The translations under genes were made by a program, and so were the position numbers. From assembly GCF_900106035.1 (NCBI RefSeq), contig NZ_FNUC01000003.1, positions 1,240,001 through 1,304,000 of the forward strand: a stretch of 64,000 nucleotides of DNA, in the 5' to 3' direction. This DNA is from Jiangella alba (GTDB taxonomy: Bacteria > Actinomycetota > Actinomycetes > Jiangellales > Jiangellaceae). Under the pieces are notes generated by a model, which did not search any database, was not told the origin of the DNA, and saw only the letters and a program-made list of their open reading frames with translations. Shown here piece by piece: positions 8,011-16,155 of this stretch. Positions within the stretch are counted from its first letter, which is position 1. Every line of letters begins with the position of its first letter.

Positions 8011-8059
8011 CCGTCCGATTCTCGCCGACCTTGTCGGTGCCGGGTGGTTGGGTGGGTGC

Positions 8060-8638
8060 ATGGCGGATCTCAAGTCGGAGCTGCACCACAAACTGCGGCA
8101 AGCGCGCGCCGGGCTGTTGTCGCGGCTCGACGGGCTGAGCGAGTACGACCTGCGCCGGCCGCTGACGCCCAGTGGCACCAACCTGCTCGGACTGGTCAAG
8201 CACGTCGCCGGCGGCGAGTACGTCTACCTCGGCACGTCCTTCGGACGGCCGCCGCCCGAGACGCTGGCGTGGGAGGAAGACGGCTCGATCTGGGACGGCG
8301 CCGACATGTGGGTCACGCCCGATCAGTCCAGCGAGTACATCCTCGGGCTGTACGGCCGAGCCTGCGCCCACGGCGACGCCACGCTGGCCGAGCTCGACCT
8401 CGACGCGCCCGGGCGGGTGCCGCACTGGCCGGCCGAGCGGGCCGACACCACACTCGGCGTGCTCCTCATCCGCATGCTGTCCGAGACCGCCCAGCACGCC
8501 GGCCACGCCGACATCGTCCGCGAGCTCATCGACGGCCGCGGCGGTTCCGACCACGACGACTTCGGCGACGCGGAGTCCTGGCGCGAGTACCTCGCCCGCA
8601 TCCAGGCGGCCGCCGACACCTTCGCGGCGCCGCCCTGA
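8060..8638 (+). CDS. DinB/DUF664 family protein
   Basis: 192 aa. SGTNLLGLVKHVAGGE and LSETAQHAGHADIVREL carry the three metal-ligand histidines of the DUF664/DinB fold. Similar to the protein at 4171-4650 but with an extra central segment (WEEDGSIWDGADMWVTPD). These are helical bundle proteins of mostly unknown, probably thiol-transfer, chemistry. The ATG is preceded by GGTGGGTG, a weak ribosome site; the divergent ComB-like gene starts 49 bp upstream. Confidence 0.86.
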   Translation: MADLKSELHHKLRQARAGLLSRLDGLSEYDLRRPLTPSGTNLLGLVKHVAGGEYVYLGTSFGRPPPETLAWEEDGSIWDGADMWVTPDQSSEYILGLYGRACAHGDATLAELDLDAPGRVPHWPAERADTTLGVLLIRMLSETAQHAGHADIVRELIDGRGGSDHDDFGDAESWREYLARIQAAADTFAAPP

Positions 8639-8646
8639 CCCCGCCC

Positions 8647-8890
8647 GCCCTGATCGGCGCGCGGCTGCCTGGCTGGCTGCGCGCCGTGTTGGTCGGGGAC
8701 GGCCGGCCGCGCATGGCGCTGGCCTGCACCGCCGCGGCTCCGCCTGCCCTGATCGGCGCGTGGTCGCCTGGCTGGCTGCGCGCCGTGTGGGTCGGGGCCG
8801 GCTGGCCGTTCATTGCGCTGGCCTGCCCCGGCCGCGGCTCTGCCTGCCCTGATCGGCGCGCGGTCGCCCGGCTGGCTGCGCGCCGCTGGC
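8647..8890. repeat. Long tandem repeat, period 99-100 bp, about 2.5 copies
   Basis: Units begin with CCTGATCGGCGCG at about 8647, 8746 and 8846. The following GGCTGGCTGCGCGCCG, GGTCGGGG and GCGCTGGCCTGC parts recur in register. The array starts directly behind the stop of the DUF664 gene. Confidence 0.7.
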
Positions 8891-9363
8891 TCACCCTGCC
8901 GCGATTCGGGCCGCCCGGGCGCCGGGTGCGCGCCACGCTGGTGTCGGTCGGCATGGCGCGCCCTACGTCGGCCTGTCCCACGTCGGCCGGGCACGCGCCG
9001 CTGATCGGCGTCGGCCGGGCGGTTGCGTGCCGTGGCTGGGGACGGACGGCTGCGCATTTGCGCTGGTCGCCCGTCCCGGCTTGGCCTGCGACCGTGCCGG
9101 GTGCGGCCGTGGTGGTGCCGGTCGGCGTGGCGTTCTGGCCCGCGCCGCGTTGGCCACACGTGCGCCGGTCCCACGTCGGCCTGCGACGCGTCGGCTGGGC
9201 GTACGCGGGGGTGGTCGGCGTCGGCCGGCCGGCCGGGTACGGCCTTGGCCCGCCCGGCGTTGGCTGCCGCGCGTCGTGCTGGTCTGGGTCGGCCTGCCTG
9301 CGGGCGTTCGCCGACCTGTCCGCTCGACACCGGGCTCAGCGCGGTGCGCTCAGTGGAGCGGGT
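8891..9363. other. Degenerate continuation of the repeat tract, no gene supported
   Basis: Contains decayed copies of the same words (GATCGGCG at 9002, CGTGGCTGGGGACGG, GTCGGCCTG). Open frames on both strands are long only because stops are rare at this GC content; no ribosome sites or domains were seen. Confidence 0.45.
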
Positions 9364-9984
9364 TCAGTGCAGTACGCGATAGGTCAGGTGTGTCACGCCG
9401 GCCGCCGCACGCGACCCCACCTGCTCGAGCCGCAGTGACGGCACGCCGTCGAACAGGCGGGTGCCGGCGCCGAGCGTCAGCGGCACGACGTGCAGGCGCA
9501 GCTCGTCGATCAGCCCGGCGGTGAGGTACTGGTTGATCGTGGCCGCGCCGCCGATGATCGACACGTCGCCGTCGCCGGCCGCGTCGCGGGCCTGTTCGAG
9601 CGCGCGGTCGATGCCGTCGGTGGCGAAGTGGTACGTCGTGCCGCCGTCCATCGGCTGCGGGTCGCGCGGATGGTGGGTGAGCACGAAGACCGGGGCGTGG
9701 AACGGCGGGTTGTCGCCCCACCAGCCGTTCCACTCGCGGTCCCACTCGCCGCGCACGGGACCGAACATGTTGCGGCCCATGATGAACGCCTGGGCGGCAT
9801 TGATCTGGTCGATCTCGGCCCGGCTCTCCTCGGGGTCGTCGAACATCCAGGCGTGCAGCCGGCTGCCCCAGCCGTCGCCGCCGTCGGCGCCGAACGGGCG
9901 CTCCTCGGTCTGGCCCGGCCCGGCCGAGTAGCCGTCGGCGGTGATCGAGGCGTCGCAGGTCACCCTGCCGCTGCCGGTCGTCAT
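9364..9984 (-). CDS. RibD C-terminal / dihydrofolate-reductase-like protein
   Basis: 206 aa. Fold signatures of the RibD-C/DHFR superfamily: CDASITADGYSAG at the N terminus, FIMGRNMFGP (nucleotide-binding loop), HAPVFVLTHHPR, and SIIGGAATINQYLTAGLIDE followed by HVVPLTLGAGTRLFDG. Members are NADPH-dependent reductases or have unknown substrates; no riboflavin gene is nearby, so this is not RibD itself. A GGAGGAG site lies upstream of the ATG. A second member lies at 12407-12994. A set of inverted repeats about 60-80 bp upstream may regulate it. Confidence 0.9.
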   Translation of the reverse strand: MTTGSGRVTCDASITADGYSAGPGQTEERPFGADGGDGWGSRLHAWMFDDPEESRAEIDQINAAQAFIMGRNMFGPVRGEWDREWNGWWGDNPPFHAPVFVLTHHPRDPQPMDGGTTYHFATDGIDRALEQARDAAGDGDVSIIGGAATINQYLTAGLIDELRLHVVPLTLGAGTRLFDGVPSLRLEQVGSRAAAGVTHLTYRVLH

Positions 9985-10042
9985 GGGCGTCTCCTCCTCG
10001 CGCCGGCGTCACTGTGTCCGCCGGTCAACTATTTCAGTGGGA

Positions 10043-10066
10043 GGACAATAGTGTCCTATGGATACT
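10043..10066. promoter_or_regulatory. Two overlapping inverted repeats, probable operator
   Basis: GGACA-ATAG-TGTCC (10043-10056) overlaps AGTGTCC-TAT-GGATACT (10050-10066), so one arm is shared. It lies upstream of the RibD-like gene (starts 9984) in an AT-richer spot; the cognate regulator is not in the neighbourhood. Confidence 0.4.
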
Positions 10067-10084
10067 GTTTCCGCAAGACTCAGT

Positions 10085-10480
10085 TCAGAGCAACGACTCG
10101 AAGGGGGCCACGGTGACGACGTCGCGCACCGCCTCGGCCAGGGCGGCGTCGAGGGTGACGAAGGCGTCGGCCTGCAGGCGGGTCAGCGCGACGTACTCGG
10201 CGGCGTAGGTGTCGGGCCAGCCGAGGTCGGCCGCGATCGTCCACGCGACGGCCTGCAGCACGCGGTCGCCGAGGAGGCGGATGCGCAGCCCGCGCACGTA
10301 GTCGAGGCGGGCGTCGGCCTCCTTGCGGGACAGCTCGCCCCGCCGCACCGCCTGGTACAGGTCGGCCAGCAGCTGCGACCGCAGCAGCGTCGGCGCGACG
10401 AGCTGGTGCTCGGCCGCGACGGCGATCCGCTCGGCGGACAGCCGGAAGGCGACATCGGCGCCGATCACATACCTGGTCAC
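10085..10480 (-). CDS. PIN-domain protein (VapC-like ribonuclease fold)
   Basis: 131 aa, normal for a PIN domain. Acidic residues at the expected places: Asp9 in YVIGADVAF, Asp in LGWPDTYAAEYVAL, Asp in DAFVTLDAALAEAV. It matches an actinobacterial PIN family with LVAPTLLRSQLLADLY and RLLGDRVLQAVAW. PIN proteins cleave RNA as toxins or processing enzymes. No antitoxin gene lies next to it, unlike a usual VapBC pair. Start: GTG at 10480, with TACGCT exactly six bases upstream and no ribosome site, so probably leaderless. Longer in-frame extensions run into the divergent esterase gene. Confidence 0.8.
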   Translation of the reverse strand: MTRYVIGADVAFRLSAERIAVAAEHQLVAPTLLRSQLLADLYQAVRRGELSRKEADARLDYVRGLRIRLLGDRVLQAVAWTIAADLGWPDTYAAEYVALTRLQADAFVTLDAALAEAVRDVVTVAPFESLL

Positions 10481-10486
10481 GGCGTC

Positions 10487-10492
10487 AGCGTA
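10487..10492 (-). promoter_or_regulatory. Leaderless -10 box of the PIN gene
   Basis: TACGCT followed by six bases and the GTG start on the minus strand. Confidence 0.4.
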
Positions 10493-10586
10493 CGCGGATC
10501 GCCGTACGGGGTACGCGGCTCGACGTACTGGCGATCGGTCCACTGGACGGACGCGCCGCCGGCTCCGGCCACGAAGACTGACCGCC

Positions 10587-12356
10587 ATGTCGATGCGTGC
10601 GCTCGTCCGATCCCTGTCCGCCGTCGCCGTCAGCACCGCCGTCCTCGCCACCGTCGCCGCGGCCCTCCCGGCCGCGGCCGTCACCGCCCTCCCGGCCGCG
10701 GCCGTCACCGCCGCCCCGGCTACGGCCGCCGCCCCGGCCGCGACCGCAGCCCCGGCCGTCAGCGCCGCCCCGGCTACGGCCGCGGGGGTCGGGCAGCCGG
10801 ATCCGGGCGTCGTCCGGATCGACGCCGGCCGGCTGCGCGGCACCGTCGCCGACGACCACGTCCGCTACTCCGCCATCCCGTACGCGGCCCCGCCCGTGGG
10901 GGAGCGGCGCTGGCGCCCACCCGCCGGGGTGCGGCCGTGGCGCGGGGTCAGGGACGCGATGACGCCGAGCCCGTACTGTCCGCAGGGCGGCATGCAGGGC
11001 GTCGTCGGGCAGGAGGACTGCCTGTACCTCGACGTCACCGTGCCGGCGCGCGCCGGGCGCGGCGACCGGCTGCCGGTGCTCGTCTGGCTGCACGGCGGCG
11101 GCTTCACCAGCGGCGGCGCCCGCGAGTACGACGCGGCCCGGCTGGCGACCGCCGGCGACGTCATCGTCGTGAGCGTGAACTACCGGCTCGGCGCGCTCGG
11201 CTTCCTGTCCGCGCCGGCACTGGACACGGCGGGTGGCAACTACGGGCTGATGGACCAGGCGGCGGCGCTGCGCTGGGTGCGTCGCAACGCGTCCCGGTTC
11301 GGCGGCGACCCGGGCAACGTCACGCTGGCCGGGCAGTCGGCGGGGGCCCGCTCGGTGTGCGCCCAGCTCGCCTCGCCGGACGCGCGCGGCATGTTCGACC
11401 GGGCGATCGTGCAGAGCGGCGCCTGCGACAACCCTGTGCCCGACCTCGCCGCGGCACAGGCGTTCGGCGAGCGGGCGACGGCCGACCTCGGCTGTGCCGA
11501 CGCCGACGCCACCGGAACCGCCGCCGCGGACGCCTCCGGAACCGCCGCGGACGCCGCCGGAACCGCCGGAACCGCCGCCTTCGCTGCTGGCACCGCCGAC
11601 GTGGCGGGCTGCCTGCGCGACGTCGCGCCGGAGCAGCTGGTCCGCGTCCTTGCCCGGGCCGGTACCGATTTGACGTCGCGCGTGGCGGACGGCCCGTGGA
11701 ACCCGGTCGCCGGGACGCCGTCGCTGCCGGTTCAGCCGGGCGACGCCCTGCGGGACGGGTCGGCGGCGCGGGTGCCGCTGCTGACCGGCGCCGCGCGCGA
11801 CGAGATGCGCGCGTTCGTCGTCGGCGAGACGGTGACGGCGGACGACCACCGGGCCGCGGTGACCGGCCTGTTCGGCGCCGACGCGGAGACGGTGCTGGCC
11901 GAGTACCCGCCGGGCGACGACCCCGCGGTCGCGCTGGCGACCGTGCTCACCGACTGGGGCGGCCGCATCGGCGCCTGCCCGGCGCTTCGCACGGCCGATG
12001 CCGCCGCCGTCCACCAGCCGGTCTACGCCTACGAGTTCGCCGAGGACAGCCGCGAGGTCGTGGACGGGTTCCCGATGGGCGCGTTCCACGGGCTGGAGCT
12101 GTCGTACCTGTGGGACCTGGACATGGCGTGGGACCCGTACCCGCCGCTCGACGCGGATCAGCAGCGACTGTCGGCGACGATGATCGACTACTGGACGGCG
12201 TTCGCGCGCACCGGCGACCCGAACGGCCCCGGCCGGCCGGTCTGGCCCGAGTTCGGTGCGACCGGCGCGGTGCTCGGCCTGTCGTCGGCCGCCGTCGCGC
12301 CGACGCCGTTCGCGGCCGATCACCGCTGCGACCTGTGGGCGGCGCTGCCGCGATGA
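10587..12356 (+). CDS. Secreted type-B carboxylesterase
   Basis: 589 aa alpha/beta hydrolase of the carboxylesterase type-B family, which cleaves carboxylic ester bonds. A signal peptide (about 1-30) is followed by a low-complexity linker repeating LPAAAVTA/AAPATA (about 28-66). Catalytic signs: oxyanion loop HGGGF (169-173), nucleophile Ser251 in GQSAGA, and His in GAFHGLELSYLW near the C terminus. Residues 304-340 are an Ala/Gly/Thr/Asp repeat inserted between Cys303 and Cys342, where the family normally has a short disulphide loop; the DNA there is a tandem GCCGGAACC-like repeat. The start is the ATG just before the signal peptide. It is followed closely by a RibD-like gene. Confidence 0.92.
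   Translation: MSMRALVRSLSAVAVSTAVLATVAAALPAAAVTALPAAAVTAAPATAAAPAATAAPAVSAAPATAAGVGQPDPGVVRIDAGRLRGTVADDHVRYSAIPYAAPPVGERRWRPPAGVRPWRGVRDAMTPSPYCPQGGMQGVVGQEDCLYLDVTVPARAGRGDRLPVLVWLHGGGFTSGGAREYDAARLATAGDVIVVSVNYRLGALGFLSAPALDTAGGNYGLMDQAAALRWVRRNASRFGGDPGNVTLAGQSAGARSVCAQLASPDARGMFDRAIVQSGACDNPVPDLAAAQAFGERATADLGCADADATGTAAADASGTAADAAGTAGTAAFAAGTADVAGCLRDVAPEQLVRVLARAGTDLTSRVADGPWNPVAGTPSLPVQPGDALRDGSAARVPLLTGAARDEMRAFVVGETVTADDHRAAVTGLFGADAETVLAEYPPGDDPAVALATVLTDWGGRIGACPALRTADAAAVHQPVYAYEFAEDSREVVDGFPMGAFHGLELSYLWDLDMAWDPYPPLDADQQRLSATMIDYWTAFARTGDPNGPGRPVWPEFGATGAVLGLSSAAVAPTPFAADHRCDLWAALPR
11508..11579 (+). repeat. In-frame GCCGGAACC/GCGGACGCC microsatellite inside the esterase gene
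   Basis: Degenerate 9- to 18-bp units encode the Ala-Gly-Thr-rich insert of the esterase. The length stays in frame. Confidence 0.65.
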
Positions 12357-12406
12357 GTTCTCCGGCCGGACACGGTCGGTACAGACTGGAACCAAGGAGG
12401 TCCACG

Positions 12407-12994
12407 ATGGGCAAGGTCCTGAGCCACATGACGATGTCCCTCGACGGCTTCATCGCCCAGCCCGACGACAGCATCGGCGAGCTGTTCGAGTGGTACGAAG
12501 CCGGCGACGTCGCCGTCGACAACCCCAACGAGACCGTCCGCTTCGCCGTGGACGACGCGAGCGCGACGGTGCTGCGCGACCTGACCGAGAACGTCGGCGC
12601 GCTGATCGCCGGGCGCCGGCTGTTCGACATCGCCGACGGCTGGGGCGACAAGCACCCGGCCGGCTCACCCGTCGTGGTGGTGACGCACCAGCCGCCGGCC
12701 GACGCCGCCGAACGCTGGCCCACCACCACTTTCGTCGACGGTGTCGCGGCGGCGGTCGAGCGGGCCAAGGCGATCGCCGGAGACAAGGACGTCACGATCG
12801 CCAGCGCGAACGTCACGCAGCAGGCGCTGGCCCTCGGCCTGCTCGACGAGGTGTGCGTGAGCCTGGTGCCGGTGCTGTTCGGGGAGGGCATCCCGTACTT
12901 CTCGGTCCTCGGTGGCGGCCATCAGCTGCTCGAGGACCCGGCGGTCGTGCAGGGCCGGCGAGCCTTGCACCTGCGCTACCCGGTGCGACGCTAG
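12407..12994 (+). CDS. RibD C-terminal / dihydrofolate-reductase-like protein
   Basis: 195 aa with MTMSLDGFIAQPDDSIGELFEWY, a typical start of the actinobacterial DHFR-like family, then GALIAGRRLFDIADGW, PVVVVTHQPP, and SANVTQQALALGLLDEVCVS leading to LVPVLFGEGIPYF. A NADPH-dependent reductase activity is likely but the substrate is unknown. An ideal AAGGAGG ribosome site lies 6 bp before the ATG. It starts 50 bp after the esterase gene and may be read from its own promoter. Second paralogue of the 9364-9984 protein. Confidence 0.92.
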   Translation: MGKVLSHMTMSLDGFIAQPDDSIGELFEWYEAGDVAVDNPNETVRFAVDDASATVLRDLTENVGALIAGRRLFDIADGWGDKHPAGSPVVVVTHQPPADAAERWPTTTFVDGVAAAVERAKAIAGDKDVTIASANVTQQALALGLLDEVCVSLVPVLFGEGIPYFSVLGGGHQLLEDPAVVQGRRALHLRYPVRR

Positions 12995-13056
12995 CGAGTT
13001 TCAGCAGTCGGAACGCCTGGTTTCGGCAGGTGCCGAGGTCTGCCAGACTGCGCGGC

Positions 13057-15078
13057 ATGATGAGACGATTCGCCGTAAGAACGGGGATCATCGCGGTTTC
13101 GGCCGCGCTCGCGGCAGCCCTGGTGCAGCCCGCGGCCGGGACCGACGCCGGGACCGACGCCGGCGCCGGCACCGGTGCCGCGGCTGCGCCGGCCGGCGAG
13201 GCTGCGCCCGCCGGCGAGGCACCGGTCGCAGCGATCGACGCCGGCATCGACAACCCCGGCTTCGAGGACGTCGCCGCGGACGGCACCATCGCCGGGTGGT
13301 TCCCGTTGACGTCACCGGCCTGCGGCACCACCGTGGAGCCGACCACCGAGGACGCGTATGCGGGCGAGCGCAGCGCGAAGCTCACCGACCCGACCGCCGG
13401 GGGCATCGTCTGCCTGCAGAGCTCGTTCGTCGACGTTCTCGGCGGGCAGGACGTGCGCGCCTCGGCCTGGATGCGGACGCTGTCGGGCACGACGGCCTGG
13501 CTGACGATCCGTTTCCACGACGACGCCGGGGCGCTCGTCGGTACCGCCGACACCCGGCCCGGGACGCTCACGGAGTGGACCGAGCAGGTCGTGACGGCGA
13601 AGGCGCCGACGGGCGCCACCCGCATGCGTCTGATGCTCTACGGCGGCTCCACGACGGCCGGTGTGAGCCTGATCGACGACGCCACCCTCACCGGTCCTCG
13701 TGACGACTACGACCCGACCCTCCCGGGAACCCGTGAACTCTTCGTCGACGACTACCGGATCGCCACGACGTCGCCCGACGTGGAGCGCATCGTCCATCCG
13801 CCGCGCCGCAGCGCGCCCACGCTGATCGCGGACAAGCCGTGGGAGGCGAACAACTACGTCTACAGCAACACCGTCCTCTACAACCCCGACCTGCGGAAGT
13901 TCCAGGCCTGGTACGGCACCTTCAGCCTGGTCGACTTCCACAACTACGGGCTGTACGCCGAGAGCACCGACGGGGTCCGCTGGACCAAGCCCGAACTGGG
14001 CCTGCACGAGTACCAGGGCTCGACGGCGAACAACATCTACTCCACGGACGCTCCGGGCACCGTGCTCTACGATCCCGCCGACCCGGATCCCGCCCGCCGC
14101 TACAAGATGCTGGCGTTCAAGCCGAACCCCCGTGGCTACCACGCCTACACCTCGCCCGACGGCATCCACTGGACGCCGAACGCCGCCAACCCGGTGATCC
14201 CGAACGGCGACGTGCAGAACCTGGGCTACGACCCGTACGAGCAGCGTTACTACGCCATCACCAAGCAGCCGATGCCGCCCAACCAGCAGGGCGCCGAGAA
14301 CCGGGTGCAGTTCATCTCGTTCTCCGACGACTTCGTGACGTTCACCGCGCCGGTGGTCTCGCTCGAGGCCGACGTCCGTGACAAGGCTCAGGCCACGGCG
14401 AACGGCGCCTCGGACATGCAGGTGTACGGCCTGCCGTCGTTCGCCTACGAGGGGATCTTCATCGGTCTTCCGGCCATGTACGAGGTCACCGGCACCGGCG
14501 TCCCGGGCAGCGGCGGCGACGGCACGATCGAGGTGCAGGTGGCCGCGAGCCGTGACCTCGACTCCGGCTGGAACCGTCCCTCGCGCGACCCGCTCATCCC
14601 GCTGACGTCCGCGGGCGATCGGGACGACGGCATGGTCATGGCCTCGTCGCAGGCGGTCGTCGACGACTCCACGGTCCGGGTCTTCTACACCGGCTGGGAC
14701 GGTACGCACGGCACCTTCGACCGTCGCACCACCACGTCGATCGCCACCTGGCGCCGCGACGGGTTCGTCTCCATGAGCAACGCCGGCGACCGGCCCGGCC
14801 TTCTGACGACCATGCCGGTGACCGTCGACGGTTCGTCGCTGCACGTGAACGTGGCGCCGTCGGCCCGAAAGGGCGGCGTGCGAGCCGAACTGCTGGACGA
14901 GACCGGCGCGGTCATCCCGGGCTACTCGCTGGCCGATTCGGTGCGCGTGCGCAAGGACACCCTGGACGGCGTCCTGGCGTGGTCGGGCAAGCGCGACCTG
15001 TCCGCCCTGCAAGGTCAGGAGGTGCGGATCCGGTTCGAGATCACCGGCGCCGACCTCTACTCGTTCTGGCTTCGATGA
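13057..15078 (+). CDS. Secreted beta-propeller glycoside hydrolase-like protein with N-terminal carbohydrate-binding-type domain
   Basis: 673 aa. A signal peptide (about 1-29) is followed by an Ala/Gly/Asp linker. A jelly-roll carbohydrate-binding-like domain spans about 65-210 (NPGFEDVAADGTIAGWFPL, RSAKLTDPTAGG). Then comes a five-bladed propeller resembling GH32/GH43/GH68 proteins: LFVDDYRIATT, NTVLYNPDLRKFQAWYGTF, YAESTDGVRWTKPELGL, YTSPDGIHWTPN and ASSQAVVDDSTVRVFYTGWD, each a blade-type repeat. The catalytic acidic triad could not be assigned by eye, so substrate and even activity are open. There is no ribosome site before ATGATG. A strong hairpin directly after the stop probably ends the transcript. 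Confidence 0.82.
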   Translation: MMRRFAVRTGIIAVSAALAAALVQPAAGTDAGTDAGAGTGAAAAPAGEAAPAGEAPVAAIDAGIDNPGFEDVAADGTIAGWFPLTSPACGTTVEPTTEDAYAGERSAKLTDPTAGGIVCLQSSFVDVLGGQDVRASAWMRTLSGTTAWLTIRFHDDAGALVGTADTRPGTLTEWTEQVVTAKAPTGATRMRLMLYGGSTTAGVSLIDDATLTGPRDDYDPTLPGTRELFVDDYRIATTSPDVERIVHPPRRSAPTLIADKPWEANNYVYSNTVLYNPDLRKFQAWYGTFSLVDFHNYGLYAESTDGVRWTKPELGLHEYQGSTANNIYSTDAPGTVLYDPADPDPARRYKMLAFKPNPRGYHAYTSPDGIHWTPNAANPVIPNGDVQNLGYDPYEQRYYAITKQPMPPNQQGAENRVQFISFSDDFVTFTAPVVSLEADVRDKAQATANGASDMQVYGLPSFAYEGIFIGLPAMYEVTGTGVPGSGGDGTIEVQVAASRDLDSGWNRPSRDPLIPLTSAGDRDDGMVMASSQAVVDDSTVRVFYTGWDGTHGTFDRRTTTSIATWRRDGFVSMSNAGDRPGLLTTMPVTVDGSSLHVNVAPSARKGGVRAELLDETGAVIPGYSLADSVRVRKDTLDGVLAWSGKRDLSALQGQEVRIRFEITGADLYSFWLR

Positions 15079-15083
15079 CCTCG

Positions 15084-15121
15084 GATCACGGGGTGGCGGC
15101 GCTGCCCGTCACCCCGTGATC
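15084..15121 (+). terminator. Hairpin terminator behind the propeller protein gene
   Basis: GATCACGGGGTG (15084-15095) pairs perfectly with CACCCCGTGATC (15110-15121) across a 14-nt loop, six bases after the stop codon. No T-run follows, as usual for GC-rich actinobacterial terminators. Confidence 0.7.
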
Positions 15122-15141
15122 GGCGCAGTACCGGGAGATCG

Positions 15142-15185
15142 AGAAAGCCCCTGCCACGCATCTGTTCCGATGCTGGTCAGGGGCT
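15142..15185 (-). terminator. Intrinsic terminator of the tRNA-Asn gene
   Basis: On the minus strand AGCCCCTG and CAGGGGCT form an 8-bp stem followed by TTTCTC, directly downstream of the tRNA. Confidence 0.7.
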
Positions 15186-15191
15186 CTTCTG

Positions 15192-15264
15192 CTCCCGCAC
15201 CTGGACTCGAACCAGGAACCCTCTGATTAACAGTCAGATGCTCTGCCAATTGAGCTATGCGGGA
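15192..15264 (-). tRNA. tRNA-Asn (anticodon GTT)
   Basis: A complete cloverleaf can be drawn on the minus strand. The acceptor stem is TCCCGCA/TGCGGGA with discriminator G. The D-arm is AGCTCAATTGGCAGAGC. The anticodon arm is TCTGA-CTGTTAA-TCAGA with GTT at the anticodon. The T-arm is CCTGG-TTCGAGT-CCAGG. The 3' CCA is not encoded. Confidence 0.97.
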
Positions 15265-15336
15265 TCGGTGAACCGAACGTTCCGGCCGACGCTGAACTTT
15301 AGCAGGCGAGGGGGTCCGGTTCCCAATCGGTTCGGG

Positions 15337-16155
15337 TCAGCCGAGGACGTGTTCCTCGTAGCGCTTGCGCATGAGGGCGACCACCTCGTCGGGGTCGGCG
15401 GCCCAGAGGTCGGCGTTGAAGATCTCGACCTCGATGGGGCCGTCGTAGCCGGCCGCTTCGACCAGCCGGCGGAAGTACCGGAAGTCGATGTGGCCGTCGC
15501 CCATCATGCCGCGCGACAGCAGGGCGTCGGCGGGGAAGGGGGTGATCCAGTCGCAGACCTGGAAGCTCGAGATGCGCCCCGCCGAGCGGGCGATGGCGGC
15601 CTCGACGACCGGGTCCCACCAGACGTGGAAGGTGTCGACGACGACGCCGACGGACGACGGGGCGAAGGGGGCCGCGAGGTCCAGGGCCTGGTCGAGCGTC
15701 GACAGCACGCCGCGGTCGGCGCAGTAGAGCGGGTGCATGGGCTCCAGCGCCAGCTGGACGCCCGCGGCCTCGGCGTCGGGGACCAGCGCGCCGATGCCGT
15801 CGGCGACCCGGGCCCGCGCCCCGGCGAGGTCGCGCGACCCGGGCGGCAGCCCGCCGACCACCATGACGAGGCAGTCCGCGCCCAGGAGGGCGGCCTCCTC
15901 GATGGCCCGCCGGTTGTCGTCCAGGGCGGCGTCGCGCTCGGGGCCGGGAAACGCGGTGATGAACCCGCCCCGGCACAGCGACGACACCCGCAGCCCGGCG
16001 TCGGCGACCATCCGGGCCGCCGCAGCGACGCCGCACGACTGCACCGGTTCGCGCCACAGCCCGATCGACCCGATGCCGGCCCGGACGCACCCGTCGACGG
16101 CCTCGGCGACCGACCACCGCTCGGTGGTCCGCTGGTTCAACGACAACCGGTCCAT
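15337..16155 (-). CDS. Sugar phosphate isomerase/epimerase (xylose-isomerase-like TIM barrel)
   Basis: 272 aa AP_endonuc_2/xylose-isomerase-like TIM barrel. Expected metal ligands: Glu in LALEPMHPLY, Asp and His in VVVDTFHVWWDP, His-Asp in GDGHIDFRYF, and Glu in PIEVEIFNADLW. Such enzymes isomerise, epimerise or dehydrate sugars or keto sugars. It is the last gene of a three-gene operon: its ATG overlaps the TGA of the DUF993 gene by one base, so translation is coupled. The context (a Gfo/Idh dehydrogenase and an aldolase-like protein) suggests a step acting on an oxidised sugar; the substrate is unknown. Confidence 0.9.
   Translation of the reverse strand: MDRLSLNQRTTERWSVAEAVDGCVRAGIGSIGLWREPVQSCGVAAAARMVADAGLRVSSLCRGGFITAFPGPERDAALDDNRRAIEEAALLGADCLVMVVGGLPPGSRDLAGARARVADGIGALVPDAEAAGVQLALEPMHPLYCADRGVLSTLDQALDLAAPFAPSSVGVVVDTFHVWWDPVVEAAIARSAGRISSFQVCDWITPFPADALLSRGMMGDGHIDFRYFRRLVEAAGYDGPIEVEIFNADLWAADPDEVVALMRKRYEEHVLG

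Noticed and set aside
8323-9330. 335-codon minus-strand frame over the tandem repeats
   Set aside because: Repetitive Arg/Ala/Asp sequence caused by the DNA repeats and lying partly antisense to the DUF664 gene.
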